Source: Azospirillum sp. B510
GTDB lineage: Bacteria > Pseudomonadota > Alphaproteobacteria > Azospirillales > Azospirillaceae
Assembly (NCBI RefSeq): GCF_000010725.1
Contig: NC_013854.1
Span: forward strand, 3,247,396 to 3,311,395
Length of the DNA stretch: 64,000 nucleotides
Reading direction: 5' to 3'
Of this stretch, positions 1-7,904 are shown piece after piece (position 1 is the stretch's first letter; each line of letters begins with the position of its first letter). The notes under the pieces were generated by a model. The model saw only the letters and a list, made by a program, of their open reading frames with translations. It did no database searches and was not told the origin of the DNA. The position numbers and the translations under genes are program-made.

Positions 1-359
1 GCGCCGGAGCCAACGCCGGCCAGCTGATCGTCCGCGGCCAGTCCCGCCTGCTGGAGGACGTCACGGCGCTCTCCGACCTGGAACGCGTGCGCGGCCTGTT
101 CGAGGCGCTGGAGACCAAGGAGACGATGCTGCGCATGCTGGACGCCACCGGGCGCGGCGACGGCGTGCAGATCTTCATCGGCGCGGAGAATGTGCTGTTC
201 AGCCATTCCGGCTGTTCGATGATCATCTCGCCCTTCCAGAACAGCCGCGAGCAGGTGATCGGCGCCATCGGCGTCATCGGCCCGACCCGCCTGAATTACG
301 CCCGCATCATTCCGCTGGTGGATTACACCGCCAAGGTGGTCAGCCGGCTGATCGGCTGA
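1..359 (+). CDS. hrcA: Heat-inducible transcription repressor HrcA, C-terminal part (5' end outside window)
   Basis: HrcA represses heat-shock genes by binding CIRCE operators. The open frame runs in from the left edge (codons begin at base 3) and ends in TGA at 357-359. It shows the usual HrcA C-terminus: LIVRGQSRLLED near the start, then a long segment ending in IGVIGPTRLNYARIIPLVDY, the family's signature close to its end. The DNA-binding N-terminus is outside the window. grpE follows 51 bases downstream on the same strand, the common hrcA-grpE arrangement in alphaproteobacteria, so cotranscription is likely. Confidence 0.93.
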   Translation, partial: AGANAGQLIVRGQSRLLEDVTALSDLERVRGLFEALETKETMLRMLDATGRGDGVQIFIGAENVLFSHSGCSMIISPFQNSREQVIGAIGVIGPTRLNYARIIPLVDYTAKVVSRLIG

Positions 360-410
360 CCATCGCTCCCACCCCCCTCCGCCTTTGACCAAGCAAGAAT
401 TGAGAAAACC

Positions 411-1028
411 ATGAGCGAAGAGCAGAACAAGCCCTCCGACGCCACGGCCGAGCCGACCGAGACCACCGCCGACACCGCCGCCGCCAGCCAGACGGATGCC
501 GGCCAGGCGGGCTCCGGTTCTCCCGAGGACCGCGTCGCCAAGCTGGAGGCCGAAGTCGCCAGCCTGAAGGACCAGCTGCTGCGCGCCATGGCGGAGACGG
601 AGAACACCCGCCGCCGCGCCCAGCGTGACCGCGAGGATGCCACCAAGTTCGCGGTGTCCAGCTTCGCCAAGGAACTGGTGTCGGTCGCCGACAATCTGCG
701 CCGCGCGCTCGACGCCGTGCCGGCCGAAGGCCGCGAGCGGGACGAGATGCTGAAAGGCCTCGCCGTCGGTGTCGAGGCGACCGAACGCCAACTGTTCGCC
801 GCCTTCGACCGCGCCGGCATCAAGAAGCTGGACCCGGCCGGCGAACCGTTCGACCCCAACTTCCATCAGGTGATGTTCGAGATCGAGAATACCGGCAAGG
901 CGGCCGGCACCGTCGTCCAGGTGCTGCAACCCGGCTACACCATCCATGGCCGGCTGCTGCGCGAAGCGATGGTCGGCGTCGCCAAGGGCGGCGACGCCGG
1001 CGCGCAACATGTCGATACGAAGGCGTGA
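411..1028 (+). CDS. grpE: Nucleotide exchange factor GrpE
   Basis: GrpE releases ADP from DnaK in the Hsp70 chaperone cycle. The 205-residue protein has an acidic, Ala/Thr-rich N-terminus (about 1-45), a long charged coiled coil (about 45-95, including AETENTRRRAQRDREDATKF), then the helical and C-terminal beta domain with FDPNFHQVMFEIE and the ending motif GRLLREAMVGVAK. Length is normal for the family. It lies just after hrcA. A strong hairpin after the stop codon (1047-1083) probably ends the unit. Confidence 0.97.
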   Translation: MSEEQNKPSDATAEPTETTADTAAASQTDAGQAGSGSPEDRVAKLEAEVASLKDQLLRAMAETENTRRRAQRDREDATKFAVSSFAKELVSVADNLRRALDAVPAEGRERDEMLKGLAVGVEATERQLFAAFDRAGIKKLDPAGEPFDPNFHQVMFEIENTGKAAGTVVQVLQPGYTIHGRLLREAMVGVAKGGDAGAQHVDTKA

Positions 1029-1046
1029 CAGGTTGATTTCCAACAG

Positions 1047-1083
1047 CCCCCCGGTTCGACGGCGATGCCGCCGGGCCGGGGGG
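1047..1083 (+). terminator. Hairpin after grpE, probable terminator
   Basis: CCCCCCGG (1047-1054) pairs with CCGGGGGG (1076-1083) and encloses a smaller CGGC/GCCG helix. The bases that follow are only moderately T-rich (TTCCGTTATT), so efficiency is uncertain. Confidence 0.5.
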
Positions 1084-1198
1084 TTCCGTTATTCGAAATA
1101 CGGGATACCAGAGGTTGACGGTCGGCGGTAAAGTGCCTAGGCCTGTCCCGTTGATTTCCCGGACCGATTTCCGGGCCGAGCAAGCGGAGCCGCCGACC

Positions 1199-1564
1199 AT
1201 GCCCAAGAATGTCCTGACCGTCGACGATTCCAAGACCATCCGCGACATGGTCGGCTTCACGCTGAAAGGCGCCGGCTATGAGGTGGCGGAGGCGCCGGAC
1301 GGGAATGCCGGTCTGGCCCTGGTCAACCAGCGCAGGTTCGACTGCATCATCACCGACCTGAACATGCCGGGCCTGGACGGGCTGGCCCTGACCCGCGCCA
1401 TCCGCGCCTCGGCCACCAACCGCGCCACCCCGGTCCTGCTGCTGACCACCGAAGCCGACCCCACCAAGAAGACCGCCGGCCGCGAAGCCGGCGCCACCGG
1501 CTGGCTGGTGAAGCCCTTCAACCCGGAAAAGCTGGTCGAGACGGTGCGGAAGGTCTGTCCGTAA
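1199..1564 (+). CDS. CheY-like single-domain response regulator
   Basis: A stand-alone receiver domain of 121 residues that takes a phosphate from a histidine kinase and signals by protein contact, since no output domain is present. The expected residues are all visible: the acidic pair D9/D10, the phospho-acceptor D53 in ITDLNMPGLDG, T83/T84 in LLLTTEA, and K105 in VKPFNP. The overall look, including the PTKKTAGREAGATGWLVKPF stretch, is typical of chemotaxis CheY proteins. I chose the ATG at 1199; an in-frame GTG-type start further upstream would add residues unlike the family. No chemotaxis genes are nearby, so the partner kinase cannot be named. Confidence 0.93.
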   Translation: MPKNVLTVDDSKTIRDMVGFTLKGAGYEVAEAPDGNAGLALVNQRRFDCIITDLNMPGLDGLALTRAIRASATNRATPVLLLTTEADPTKKTAGREAGATGWLVKPFNPEKLVETVRKVCP

Positions 1565-1571
1565 GGATGGT

Positions 1572-2456
1572 TCAGGAAGGCGCCACCCGCCGCGCTACCA
1601 GAAATTCCCCATCCGGGTCATGCGCGGCGAAACGCCGCTGCGCCGTCCCGCGATCGGCAACCGCGTAGCAATAGACGCAGCCGTGCGGGCAGCTGTCGTA
1701 ATCGCCGATGTCGCGGCTTTCGGCGCACAGGCAACCGGGCCGGTTGCCCTTCTCCCGCGCGGCCACCGGATACCCCGCGACATCCGACAGCCGCAACGCA
1801 TCGACGCAGCGGGCCGGCGCCGTGCCGGGGATGCCCACCAGCTCGGGCTGGGTGCAGAGCGTCAGCGCCATCCCCTCCCCCGCCGCGATCCCGGCCAACT
1901 CCGCCAGCAGCGCGCGTTTCTCCGCCGCCGCCGGATCGCGCCAGCCGATGCCGGCGGCGGCGAGGTTGCTCGCGGTCTTGCGGTAGGGCTGGAGAAAGGA
2001 CACCACCACCTCGTCCGTCACCCCGCGCAGCGCCCGCGCGATCCGGGCGAAACTCCCGCGGTGCCAGTTCGGCGGCGTCGCGTCGGTCAGCAGGATGGGG
2101 TCGTAGCGCCAGACCGCGGCGCGCGGCCCCCAACGGTCGCGCACCCGCGCCAGATGACCGACCGCCGTCTCCCAGGCCGGGACCGAGCGCTCCAGCGCGG
2201 TCGGCAATCCGGTGACGCTGTACTGCGCGATGAAGGGAAAGCCCCGCTCCGCCACGCTGTCCAGCGCGCCGAGGAACGGCCCCAGATTCTTGGTCCAGAA
2301 GATGAACCCATCCACCGCCGGCCGGGTCAGGTCGATGCGATGGGTCTGGCCGCCGTAAGGATTGACCATCCGGCAATGGCCGGCGTCGAGGCGGTTCAGG
2401 AACCAGCGCCCGTAGAAGGCGGGGATGTCTGTCTTGTAGCTGGCGGAGATGATCAT
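1572..2456 (-). CDS. DUF1848 family protein with C-terminal cysteine cluster
   Basis: A DUF1848 protein of about 294 residues from the ATG at 2456. It begins MIISASYKTDIPAFYG, as family members do, and keeps the conserved VDGFIFWTKN and FIAQYSVTG segments. Near the C-terminus CLCAESRDIGDYDSCPHGCVYCYA carries closely spaced cysteines that probably bind an iron-sulfur cluster. The fold resembles radical-SAM-type TIM barrels and some members are annotated as spore-lyase-like, but no reaction is established that I can state. An alternative start at 2468 adds four residues. It stands alone, and its 3' end meets the CheY-like gene tail to tail. Confidence 0.85.
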   Translation of the reverse strand: MIISASYKTDIPAFYGRWFLNRLDAGHCRMVNPYGGQTHRIDLTRPAVDGFIFWTKNLGPFLGALDSVAERGFPFIAQYSVTGLPTALERSVPAWETAVGHLARVRDRWGPRAAVWRYDPILLTDATPPNWHRGSFARIARALRGVTDEVVVSFLQPYRKTASNLAAAGIGWRDPAAAEKRALLAELAGIAAGEGMALTLCTQPELVGIPGTAPARCVDALRLSDVAGYPVAAREKGNRPGCLCAESRDIGDYDSCPHGCVYCYAVADRGTAQRRFAAHDPDGEFLVARRVAPS

Positions 2457-2534
2457 GCGAGCCAGCATGGGAATGCCGGCCCGCCACATCAAGGGCGGAC
2501 CGGCATCGGCCCAATATAGCCCCAAAGGCGATCC

Positions 2535-3092
2535 TTACTGGACGGCGCGGACTTCGACCACTTCGGGAATGTAGTGGCGCAGCATGTTCTCGATGCCGTG
2601 CTTCAGCGTGGCGGTGGAGCTGGGGCAGCCGGAGCAGGCCCCCTTCATCGCCAGATAGACGACGCCGCGCTCGAAGCCCTGGAAGGTGATGTCGCCGCCA
2701 TCCTGGGCGACCGACGGACGGACGCGGGTGTCCAGCAGCTCCTTGATCTGCTCGACGATCTCCTCGTCGTCGGCGCTCGCCGCCGCGGCATGGCCGTCGC
2801 CGCCCTCCTCCAGCAGGACCGGACGGTCGGCGGTGAAATGCTCCATGATGACGCCGAGGATCGACGGCTTCAGCAGGAACCAGTCACGGGCGTCGGTCTT
2901 GGTGATGGTGATGAAGTCGGCGCCGAGGAAGACGCCGACGACGCCCTCGATTTCGAACAGGCGCTGGGCGAGCGGCGAACGGGCGGCATCCTCGCGGCCG
3001 GTGAAGTCGGCGGTGCCGCGTCCGAGCACGTCACGCCCCGGCAGGAACTTGAGAGTCGCCGGGTTGGGCGTCTGCTCGGTCTGAATGAACAT
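2535..3092 (-). CDS. nfuA: NfuA-type iron-sulfur cluster carrier (NifU C-terminal domain)
   Basis: An Fe-S carrier that hands clusters to apoproteins. The 185-residue protein has the Nfu N-terminal domain (MFIQTEQTPNPATLKFLPG, to about residue 88), an Ala/Asp-rich linker, then the NifU C-terminal domain (about 108-185) with the cluster-binding pair C153 and C156 in GACSGCPSS. This domain order is the usual one for alphaproteobacterial and mitochondrial Nfu. The start at 3092 has GGAGGA close upstream. It is monocistronic, with Usp and DUF1848 neighbours on the same strand but well separated. Confidence 0.95.
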   Translation of the reverse strand: MFIQTEQTPNPATLKFLPGRDVLGRGTADFTGREDAARSPLAQRLFEIEGVVGVFLGADFITITKTDARDWFLLKPSILGVIMEHFTADRPVLLEEGGDGHAAAASADDEEIVEQIKELLDTRVRPSVAQDGGDITFQGFERGVVYLAMKGACSGCPSSTATLKHGIENMLRHYIPEVVEVRAVQ

Positions 3093-3289
3093 GGTCTGGT
3101 CCTCCATCGGCGGCGGAATGGAACCGCCGGCGCGCCCGGGATTGGGCCGCGGCACGATTGGGGGAAATCTGGGCCGAAACGCCGGACGGATCAAGGACCC
3201 GGACTGTGTGGGTATTCGGCATCCGGCATGCGCCGGCCCTATCCTTACCTGCGTGCCGGAGCCCAGAGTCCGTCTGAACCGATCGCACT

Positions 3290-3799
3290 CTAGGTGATCG
3301 CGTCGAGCGCCTCGTTGCTGAGCCCGCCGGGGACGATGGTCAGCGGGATGCGCAGCCGCCCCAGCCCGCGCCCGGTGTAATAGGAGATCAGCGGGCCGGG
3401 GCCTTCCGGGTCGGTGCCGGCGGCCAGCACCAGGATGGAGATGCTCGGCTCCTCGCCGATCAGGGCCAGCACCTCCTCGGTGCGGTTGCCTTCGCGGACA
3501 TAGAGCGCCGGCAGGGTGCCGGTCAGCTGGTTGACCTCGCGCGCCAGCTTCTGGAGCATCTGCTCGGCCTCGGCGCGCCGTTCCTCGCGGATCAGGTTCT
3601 CCACCGCCAGCCAGTGCTGCATCTCGCCCTTTTCCAGAACGGTCAGCAGCGCCACCTTGCCGCCCGACTTGCGGGCGCGCAGGCAGGCGTAGCGCAGCGC
3701 CACCTTCAGCTCCGGGCTGTCGTCGACCACCACCAGGAAGATGCGCACCGGCTTGGGCGGTTGCGCCCCGGAACCCGTGGACTGCGTCGCGTCGGTCAT
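3290..3799 (-). CDS. Universal stress protein (Usp) family
   Basis: A 169-residue single Usp domain: IFLVVVDDSPELKVALRYAC at the first strand, KVALLTVLE at the second, and ISILVLAAGTDPEGPGPLIS near the end. The canonical ATP-binding Gly-x2-Gly-x9-Gly-Ser/Thr motif is not obvious, so it may be a non-ATP-binding form. The start has AAGGGGAT upstream. It is the last gene of a run (coiled-coil protein, TauE, TIGR02186, Usp) whose inner gaps are only 13 and 19 bases, which argues for a shared function. What stress it responds to cannot be read from the sequence. Confidence 0.88.
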   Translation of the reverse strand: MTDATQSTGSGAQPPKPVRIFLVVVDDSPELKVALRYACLRARKSGGKVALLTVLEKGEMQHWLAVENLIREERRAEAEQMLQKLAREVNQLTGTLPALYVREGNRTEEVLALIGEEPSISILVLAAGTDPEGPGPLISYYTGRGLGRLRIPLTIVPGGLSNEALDAIT

Positions 3800-3818
3800 C
3801 TCGATCCCCTTCTCGGCC

Positions 3819-4601
3819 TTAGACCCGGCGGAATGCGGCGCCGGCCGCCCAGCCGGCCGCGATGGCGCCGATGACGGCGGCCACCCCGTAGGTGACCGGA
3901 CGGTTGCGGGCGAAGTCGGAGACTTCGGCGCTGAACCCGATCTTGGACACCACCAGCGGCGTGGTCTGGGCGCTGACCACCTCGCCGTCACGAATCAGCA
4001 GGGCCTCGACATTGTACAGCCCGGTCGGGACATTGGCCGGGAAATAGATGTTGGTGCGGAACAGCCGTTCGCCCAGGAAGGCGACCTGTCCCACGGTGAT
4101 GGCATAGAGGCCCTGGCGCTGCTTGTTGCGGATCAGCGCGCCGCGGTAGGCGGCGAGCTCGTCCGACGGCACCCCGGCGATCAGACCGGGATCGGCCGGC
4201 AGTTGCAGATAGGGCAGGCCCAGCTGGTGGCGTTCCAGCACCGGACGGCCGACCAGCTGGTCGAGCGGCCGGCTGACCGCCACCGTGTAGAAGCTGGGGA
4301 CCTGGTCGAAGCGCAGGCTGTCGGTGTTCATCCACATGCCGGCCACCCGCTGCTTGCGGCGGACGGTGGCGGGCGCGCGCGGGCCGGTGACGACGATGGC
4401 GACGTCGCCCGCCCCATCGGTGGTGCCGAACAGCACGACCTCCGTCCCGGTGAAGCCGGTGGTGATGGCGATCAGATGGCTCGACAGGTCGGCGACCAGT
4501 TGCTGCGCCCACACCGTCGCCGCCACCAGGCCGCCCAGCAGCAGCCCGGTCAGCGCCGCCGCCCCCTGCGCCAGCCGGCGTTTCGTCCACAGGGGCATCA
4601 T
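3819..4601 (-). CDS. TIGR02186 family membrane-anchored protein
   Basis: A 260-residue protein of the alphaproteobacterial TIGR02186 family, which is usually found beside a TauE/SafE exporter, as here. The N-terminus (about 10-33) is a signal anchor ending in VWAQQL. A beta-rich periplasmic region follows, with ITTGFTGTEVVLFGTT and VVVTGPRAP segments. A second membrane helix lies near the C-terminus (about 233-256). This predicts an inner-membrane protein with a large periplasmic domain. The start is the first of two adjacent ATGs (4601 and 4598). No biochemical function is known to me; a role in sulfite or sulfonate handling is only suggested by the neighbour. Confidence 0.85.
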   Translation of the reverse strand: MMPLWTKRRLAQGAAALTGLLLGGLVAATVWAQQLVADLSSHLIAITTGFTGTEVVLFGTTDGAGDVAIVVTGPRAPATVRRKQRVAGMWMNTDSLRFDQVPSFYTVAVSRPLDQLVGRPVLERHQLGLPYLQLPADPGLIAGVPSDELAAYRGALIRNKQRQGLYAITVGQVAFLGERLFRTNIYFPANVPTGLYNVEALLIRDGEVVSAQTTPLVVSKIGFSAEVSDFARNRPVTYGVAAVIGAIAAGWAAGAAFRRV

Positions 4602-4614
4602 CCCAGCCCCCCGC

Positions 4615-5532
4615 TCATCTCAGCCCCATGGTCAGGGTGAACAGGTCGTCGGGACGGGAGAACAGATCCCAGGCCAGCTTCAGCGCCACCGCCACCACGA
4701 TCAGCGCCAGCGCCAGCCGGGCGGTCTCGCCGCGCAGTCGCGACCCGGCCCGGGTGCCGAACTGGGCGCCGATCACGCCGCCGATCAGCAGCAGCAGCGC
4801 CAGCATGGCGTCGACCGTCTGGTTGGTGGCGGCCTGCAACAGGGTGGCCGCCGCGGTGGTGAAGATGATCTGGAACAGCGAGGTGCCGGCGACCAGACCG
4901 GCCGGCATGTTCAAGAGATAGATCATCGCCGGCACCAGGAGGAAGCCGCCGCCGATGCCCATGATCGCCACCAGCATGCCGCCGACCGCCCCGATCCCCG
5001 CCGGCAGCAGGGCGGAGATGTACAGCTTGGACCGCTGGAACCGCATCTTGAAGGGCAGGCCGTGCAGCCAGATATGGCGGTGCAGCTTGCCCCGCTTGGC
5101 CGTCGGCGCCCGCCGGCGCAGGATGGCGCGGCTGCTTTCCACCAGCATCATCCCGCCGATGGTGCCGAGGAAGAAGACGTAGGACAGGGTGATGGCGATG
5201 TCGATCTGACCCAGCCGTTGCAGGATGCCGAAGACCCAGACGCCGACCGCCGTGCCGAGCACGCCGCCGCCCAGCATCACCACCCCCAGCTTGACGTCGA
5301 CATTGCCGCGCCGCCAGTGGGCCAGCACGCCGGACACGCTGGCGGCGACCAGCTGGTTGGCCTGGGTGCCGACGGCGATGGCGGGGGGAACGCCGATGAA
5401 GATCAGCAGCGGCGTCATCAGGAAGCCGCCGCCGACGCCGAACATCCCCGACAGGAAACCGACGAGCCAGCCCATGCCGAGCACCAGCAGCGCGTTGACC
5501 GACATCTCGGCAATCGGCAGGTAGACTTGCAT
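4615..5532 (-). CDS. TauE/SafE family sulfite/organosulfur exporter
   Basis: A polytopic inner-membrane protein of 305 residues in the TauE/SafE family, which exports sulfite, sulfoacetate or related anions. The paired family motifs are present: FLSGMFGVGGGFLMTPLLIF near the N-terminus and the matching MLVAIMGIGGGFLLVPAMIY in the second half, reflecting the internal repeat. About eight membrane helices are visible. The start at 5532 was preferred because the protein then begins just before the first helix. TIGR02186 begins 13 bases after its stop. The actual substrate is unknown. Confidence 0.9.
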   Translation of the reverse strand: MQVYLPIAEMSVNALLVLGMGWLVGFLSGMFGVGGGFLMTPLLIFIGVPPAIAVGTQANQLVAASVSGVLAHWRRGNVDVKLGVVMLGGGVLGTAVGVWVFGILQRLGQIDIAITLSYVFFLGTIGGMMLVESSRAILRRRAPTAKRGKLHRHIWLHGLPFKMRFQRSKLYISALLPAGIGAVGGMLVAIMGIGGGFLLVPAMIYLLNMPAGLVAGTSLFQIIFTTAAATLLQAATNQTVDAMLALLLLIGGVIGAQFGTRAGSRLRGETARLALALIVVAVALKLAWDLFSRPDDLFTLTMGLR

Positions 5533-5640
5533 GGGGGATTGTCTGTCGGGATGTTCGGGATGGGCGGCCGATCGGCAGCTTACCCGAGCCGGCGCGGTGG
5601 CGGAAGACCGCAACGCCGGGGTTGGGGACCGGGATGGTCC

Positions 5641-6177
5641 TCAGGACACCGGGGCGTGGAAGAAGACCTTGTAGCCGCCCTTGTGCGGAAAGACATGCTC
5701 GGCCTCCCGCCTCGCGGTGGACAGGTCCAGCGCATGCACCACCATCAGGTTGCCGTACCGCCATGCCGGGTTCACCGGCTTTCCGGCGGCGCGGGCGACG
5801 GCGGCGGCGTTGGTGTCGAACTGCGCCTCCGCCCGGAAACCGCGGCGGTTGCCGCCAGGGGTGCCGAGGATGTGCAGGAAAACCGGCGGCTCCTTGTCCA
5901 GCGTGTCGATCTGGCGCTGAAGATGGCTGATCCGCTGTTCGGCGGCGGACAGGCGGACCTTCGCCCGCTCCAGCCGGAAGGCGAGGTCGGCCAGCGCCTC
6001 GGTTTCCGCAAGCTTACGTTCCTTCAGCGGCAGCACCGACTGGCGCAGCCGGTCCAGCCCGGACACCCGCTCCCAGCTCCGCCGGATGCCGACCCAGCAC
6101 AGATGGCACAGCACCGCCAGCGCCGCCACCAGCGGCACCGCCGAGTCGAGGATCGTCCGCACCACCTCCATCGCCAC
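5641..6177 (-). CDS. Membrane-anchored coiled-coil protein of unknown function (A)
   Basis: I do not recognise a family. The 178-residue product has one N-terminal membrane helix (about 8-30), a basic and Glu-rich coiled coil (about 35-95, ending HLQRQIDTLDKEPP), and a small mixed domain at the C-terminus (about 97-178, with RYGNLMVVHALDLSTARRE). The start is taken as GTG at 6177, with AGGGAA five bases upstream; an ATG at 6171 is possible. It lies 108 bases ahead of the TauE gene on the same strand and could head that operon. The divergent gene at 6281 encodes a protein of the same layout and similar length, so the two may be partners or distant paralogues. Confidence 0.75.
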   Translation of the reverse strand: MAMEVVRTILDSAVPLVAALAVLCHLCWVGIRRSWERVSGLDRLRQSVLPLKERKLAETEALADLAFRLERAKVRLSAAEQRISHLQRQIDTLDKEPPVFLHILGTPGGNRRGFRAEAQFDTNAAAVARAAGKPVNPAWRYGNLMVVHALDLSTARREAEHVFPHKGGYKVFFHAPVS

Positions 6178-6209
6178 GCCGTTCCCTCTATGCCCTGCGC
6201 CCGCCCTTG

Positions 6210-6225
6210 TGGCACGCCCGTTGCT
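6210..6225 (+). promoter_or_regulatory. Sigma-54 (RpoN) promoter
   Basis: TGGCACG-CCCG-TTGCT matches the -24/-12 consensus TGGCACG-N4-TTGCW exactly, with the GG and GC dinucleotides the required spacing apart. It points at the gene starting at 6281, predicting a transcript start near 6236 and a leader of about 45 bases. An enhancer-binding protein would be needed; I found no NifA-type TGT-N10-ACA site nearby, so the activator is unknown. Confidence 0.72.
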
Positions 6226-6280
6226 GCATCACGGGCGGAAGGCACTCAGCAAGGAACGTGCCGGAACGGAGGGGGAGGGG

Positions 6281-6763
6281 ATGATGAGCACGCAGACGCC
6301 CTTGCTGCTCGTGCTGGAGATGGTGATCCTGATGGCCTGCCTCAGCTGGATCACCGTATCGGTGGTGCGGATCGGCAACCGGATCGCCGCCGTCCAGCGC
6401 CGCCGATGCCAGCTCCAGCACGGGCAGACCGAGCTGATCCTGACCACCGAATCGCTGCGGCGCGACCTGCGCCGGAACGAGATCGAGCTGCGCCAGACGG
6501 AGGAGGCCATCTCGGTGCGCAACGCCCAGGCGGCGGAGCTTCAAACCCGGCTGAACGATCTGCGCCGCCAGGGTCCGCGGGAATACACGCTGATGAATGA
6601 ACGCTTCGGCGAGAAGGACAAGCTGTGGCTGCTGAGCGTGCCACGGCCGGACCGGCCCGAGCGCTGGGCGGTCGCCGCCCCCGACAGCGGCACGGCGATG
6701 GCGCTGCTGTGCGCCAGGATCACGGTGCCGGAACGGCCGGTGGTGGACGATCAATTGAATTGA
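6281..6763 (+). CDS. Membrane-anchored coiled-coil protein of unknown function (B)
   Basis: No family recognised. The 160-residue product has an N-terminal membrane helix (about 8-28, LLLVLEMVILMACLSWITVS), then an Arg/Glu/Gln-rich coiled coil (about 32-98), then a short C-terminal domain (about 100-160, KDKLWLLSVPRPDRPERW). Two ATGs stand side by side at 6281 and 6284 behind the purine run GGGGGAGGGG. A sigma-54 promoter lies 56-71 bases upstream. The layout mirrors the divergent protein at 5641-6177. One possible role is a membrane scaffold or regulator working with the neighbouring TauE-Usp cluster; this is inference. Confidence 0.78.
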   Translation: MMSTQTPLLLVLEMVILMACLSWITVSVVRIGNRIAAVQRRRCQLQHGQTELILTTESLRRDLRRNEIELRQTEEAISVRNAQAAELQTRLNDLRRQGPREYTLMNERFGEKDKLWLLSVPRPDRPERWAVAAPDSGTAMALLCARITVPERPVVDDQLN

Positions 6764-6772
6764 GCAGCCGGA

Positions 6773-6804
6773 CCGGCCGCAGTTGCAAAATGCGATGCGG
6801 CCGG
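6773..6804. terminator. Hairpin between convergent genes
   Basis: CCGGCCGCA (6773-6781) and TGCGGCCGG (6796-6804) form a perfect 9-bp stem with a 14-base loop. It lies between the plus-strand coiled-coil gene and the minus-strand PfkB gene, where it could stop transcription from either side. There is no clear T-run, so Rho-independent action is doubtful. Confidence 0.4.
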
Positions 6805-6837
6805 CAATCTCCTCGCGATCTGATACGCAAATTGCGC

Positions 6838-7845
6838 TTAGGCGATTCCCTTGGCGGCGACCAGCTCGCGCAGGTTCACCTCGGGCCGGGCGCCGACATG
6901 GCTGATGATCTCCGCCGCGGCGACGGCGCCCAGACGGCCGCAGACCGCCGGGGACAGGCCGCGGGTGTGGCCGAACAGGAAGCCGGCGGCATAGAGGTCG
7001 CCGGCGCCGGTGGTGTCGACCACCCGCTCCACCGGCTCCGCCACCACCTCGACCACCTCGCCGGCCGACACGATGACGGCACCCTTCTCGCTGCGGGTCA
7101 GCGCCGCCGTCTTGCCCAGCCGCTTCACCGCCGCCAGCGCGTCCTCGAAGCGGTCGGTGCCATAGAGGGCGCCAATCTCATGCTCGTTGGCGAACAGGAT
7201 GTCGACATGGCGTTCCACCAGATCGACGAACTCGGCATGGTGGCGGTGGACGCAGAAGCTGTCGGACAGCGACAGCGACACCTTGCGGCCGGCGGCATGC
7301 GCGATCTCGGCCGCCTTGCGGAAGGCCGCCTTGGCGCGGGGCGGATCCCACAGGTAGCCTTCGAGATAGGTCACCTGCGACCCGGCGATCAGCGCCTCGT
7401 CGATGTCCTCCGGACCCAGCTCGACGCAGGCGCCGAGATAGGTGTTCATTGAACGCTGGGCGTCCGGCGTGACCAGGATCAGGCAGCGGGCGGTCGGCGC
7501 CCCGCCCACCAGGGGCGCGCTGTCGAAGGCGACGCCCGATGCCCGGATGTCGTGGCGGAACACGTCGCCCAGCTGGTCCCTGGCGACCTTGCCGATATAG
7601 GCGCCGCGGCCGCCCAGCATGGCGATGCCGGCCATGGTGTTCCCGGCCGAACCGCCGGAAACCTCGACGCCCGGCCCCATCCGGCCATACAGCTCCTCCG
7701 CGCGGGCGGCGTCGATCAGCGTCATCGCCCCCTTTTCGATGGTGTTGGCGGCGAGGAAGGCGTCGTCGGCGTGGGCGATCACGTCCACGATGGCGTTGCC
7801 GATGCCGGTGACGTCGTAGGCGGCATCATGTGTGGACGGGGCCAT
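6838..7845 (-). CDS. PfkB family carbohydrate/nucleoside kinase (adenosine kinase-like)
   Basis: A cytoplasmic ribokinase-fold enzyme of 335 residues that phosphorylates a sugar or nucleoside with ATP. Visible landmarks are GIGNAIVDVIA at the start, the substrate-side GGSAGNTMAGIAMLGG (about 53-68), and the PfkB signature 2 VVDTTGAGDLYAAGFL near the C-terminus, with the catalytic Asp in GAGD. The sequence is closest in style to adenosine kinases of alphaproteobacteria. The substrate is inferred. The ATG at 7845 has AGGAG upstream. A good sigma-70-type promoter lies at 7891-7918. It seems to be transcribed alone. Confidence 0.9.
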   Translation of the reverse strand: MAPSTHDAAYDVTGIGNAIVDVIAHADDAFLAANTIEKGAMTLIDAARAEELYGRMGPGVEVSGGSAGNTMAGIAMLGGRGAYIGKVARDQLGDVFRHDIRASGVAFDSAPLVGGAPTARCLILVTPDAQRSMNTYLGACVELGPEDIDEALIAGSQVTYLEGYLWDPPRAKAAFRKAAEIAHAAGRKVSLSLSDSFCVHRHHAEFVDLVERHVDILFANEHEIGALYGTDRFEDALAAVKRLGKTAALTRSEKGAVIVSAGEVVEVVAEPVERVVDTTGAGDLYAAGFLFGHTRGLSPAVCGRLGAVAAAEIISHVGARPEVNLRELVAAKGIA

Positions 7846-7882
7846 GGGCTCTCCTGACGGGTCGAACGGGGAAGGCGAAAGT

Positions 7883-7904
7883 GCGGCGCGAGTATACGCG
7901 CCGC
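7883..7904. repeat. Inverted repeat over the PfkB gene promoter
   Basis: GCGGCGCG (7883-7890) and CGCGCCGC (7897-7904) form an 8-bp perfect inverted repeat around AGTATA. On the minus strand that loop reads TATACT, the predicted -10 box of the kinase gene. This could be an operator or just a stable hairpin. Confidence 0.5.

Noticed and set aside
6826..6836. CGCAA-A-TTGCG short palindrome as a promoter operator
   Set aside because: It lies at the 3' ends of two convergent genes, where an operator is not expected. Kept only as a possible relative of the 10593 palindrome.
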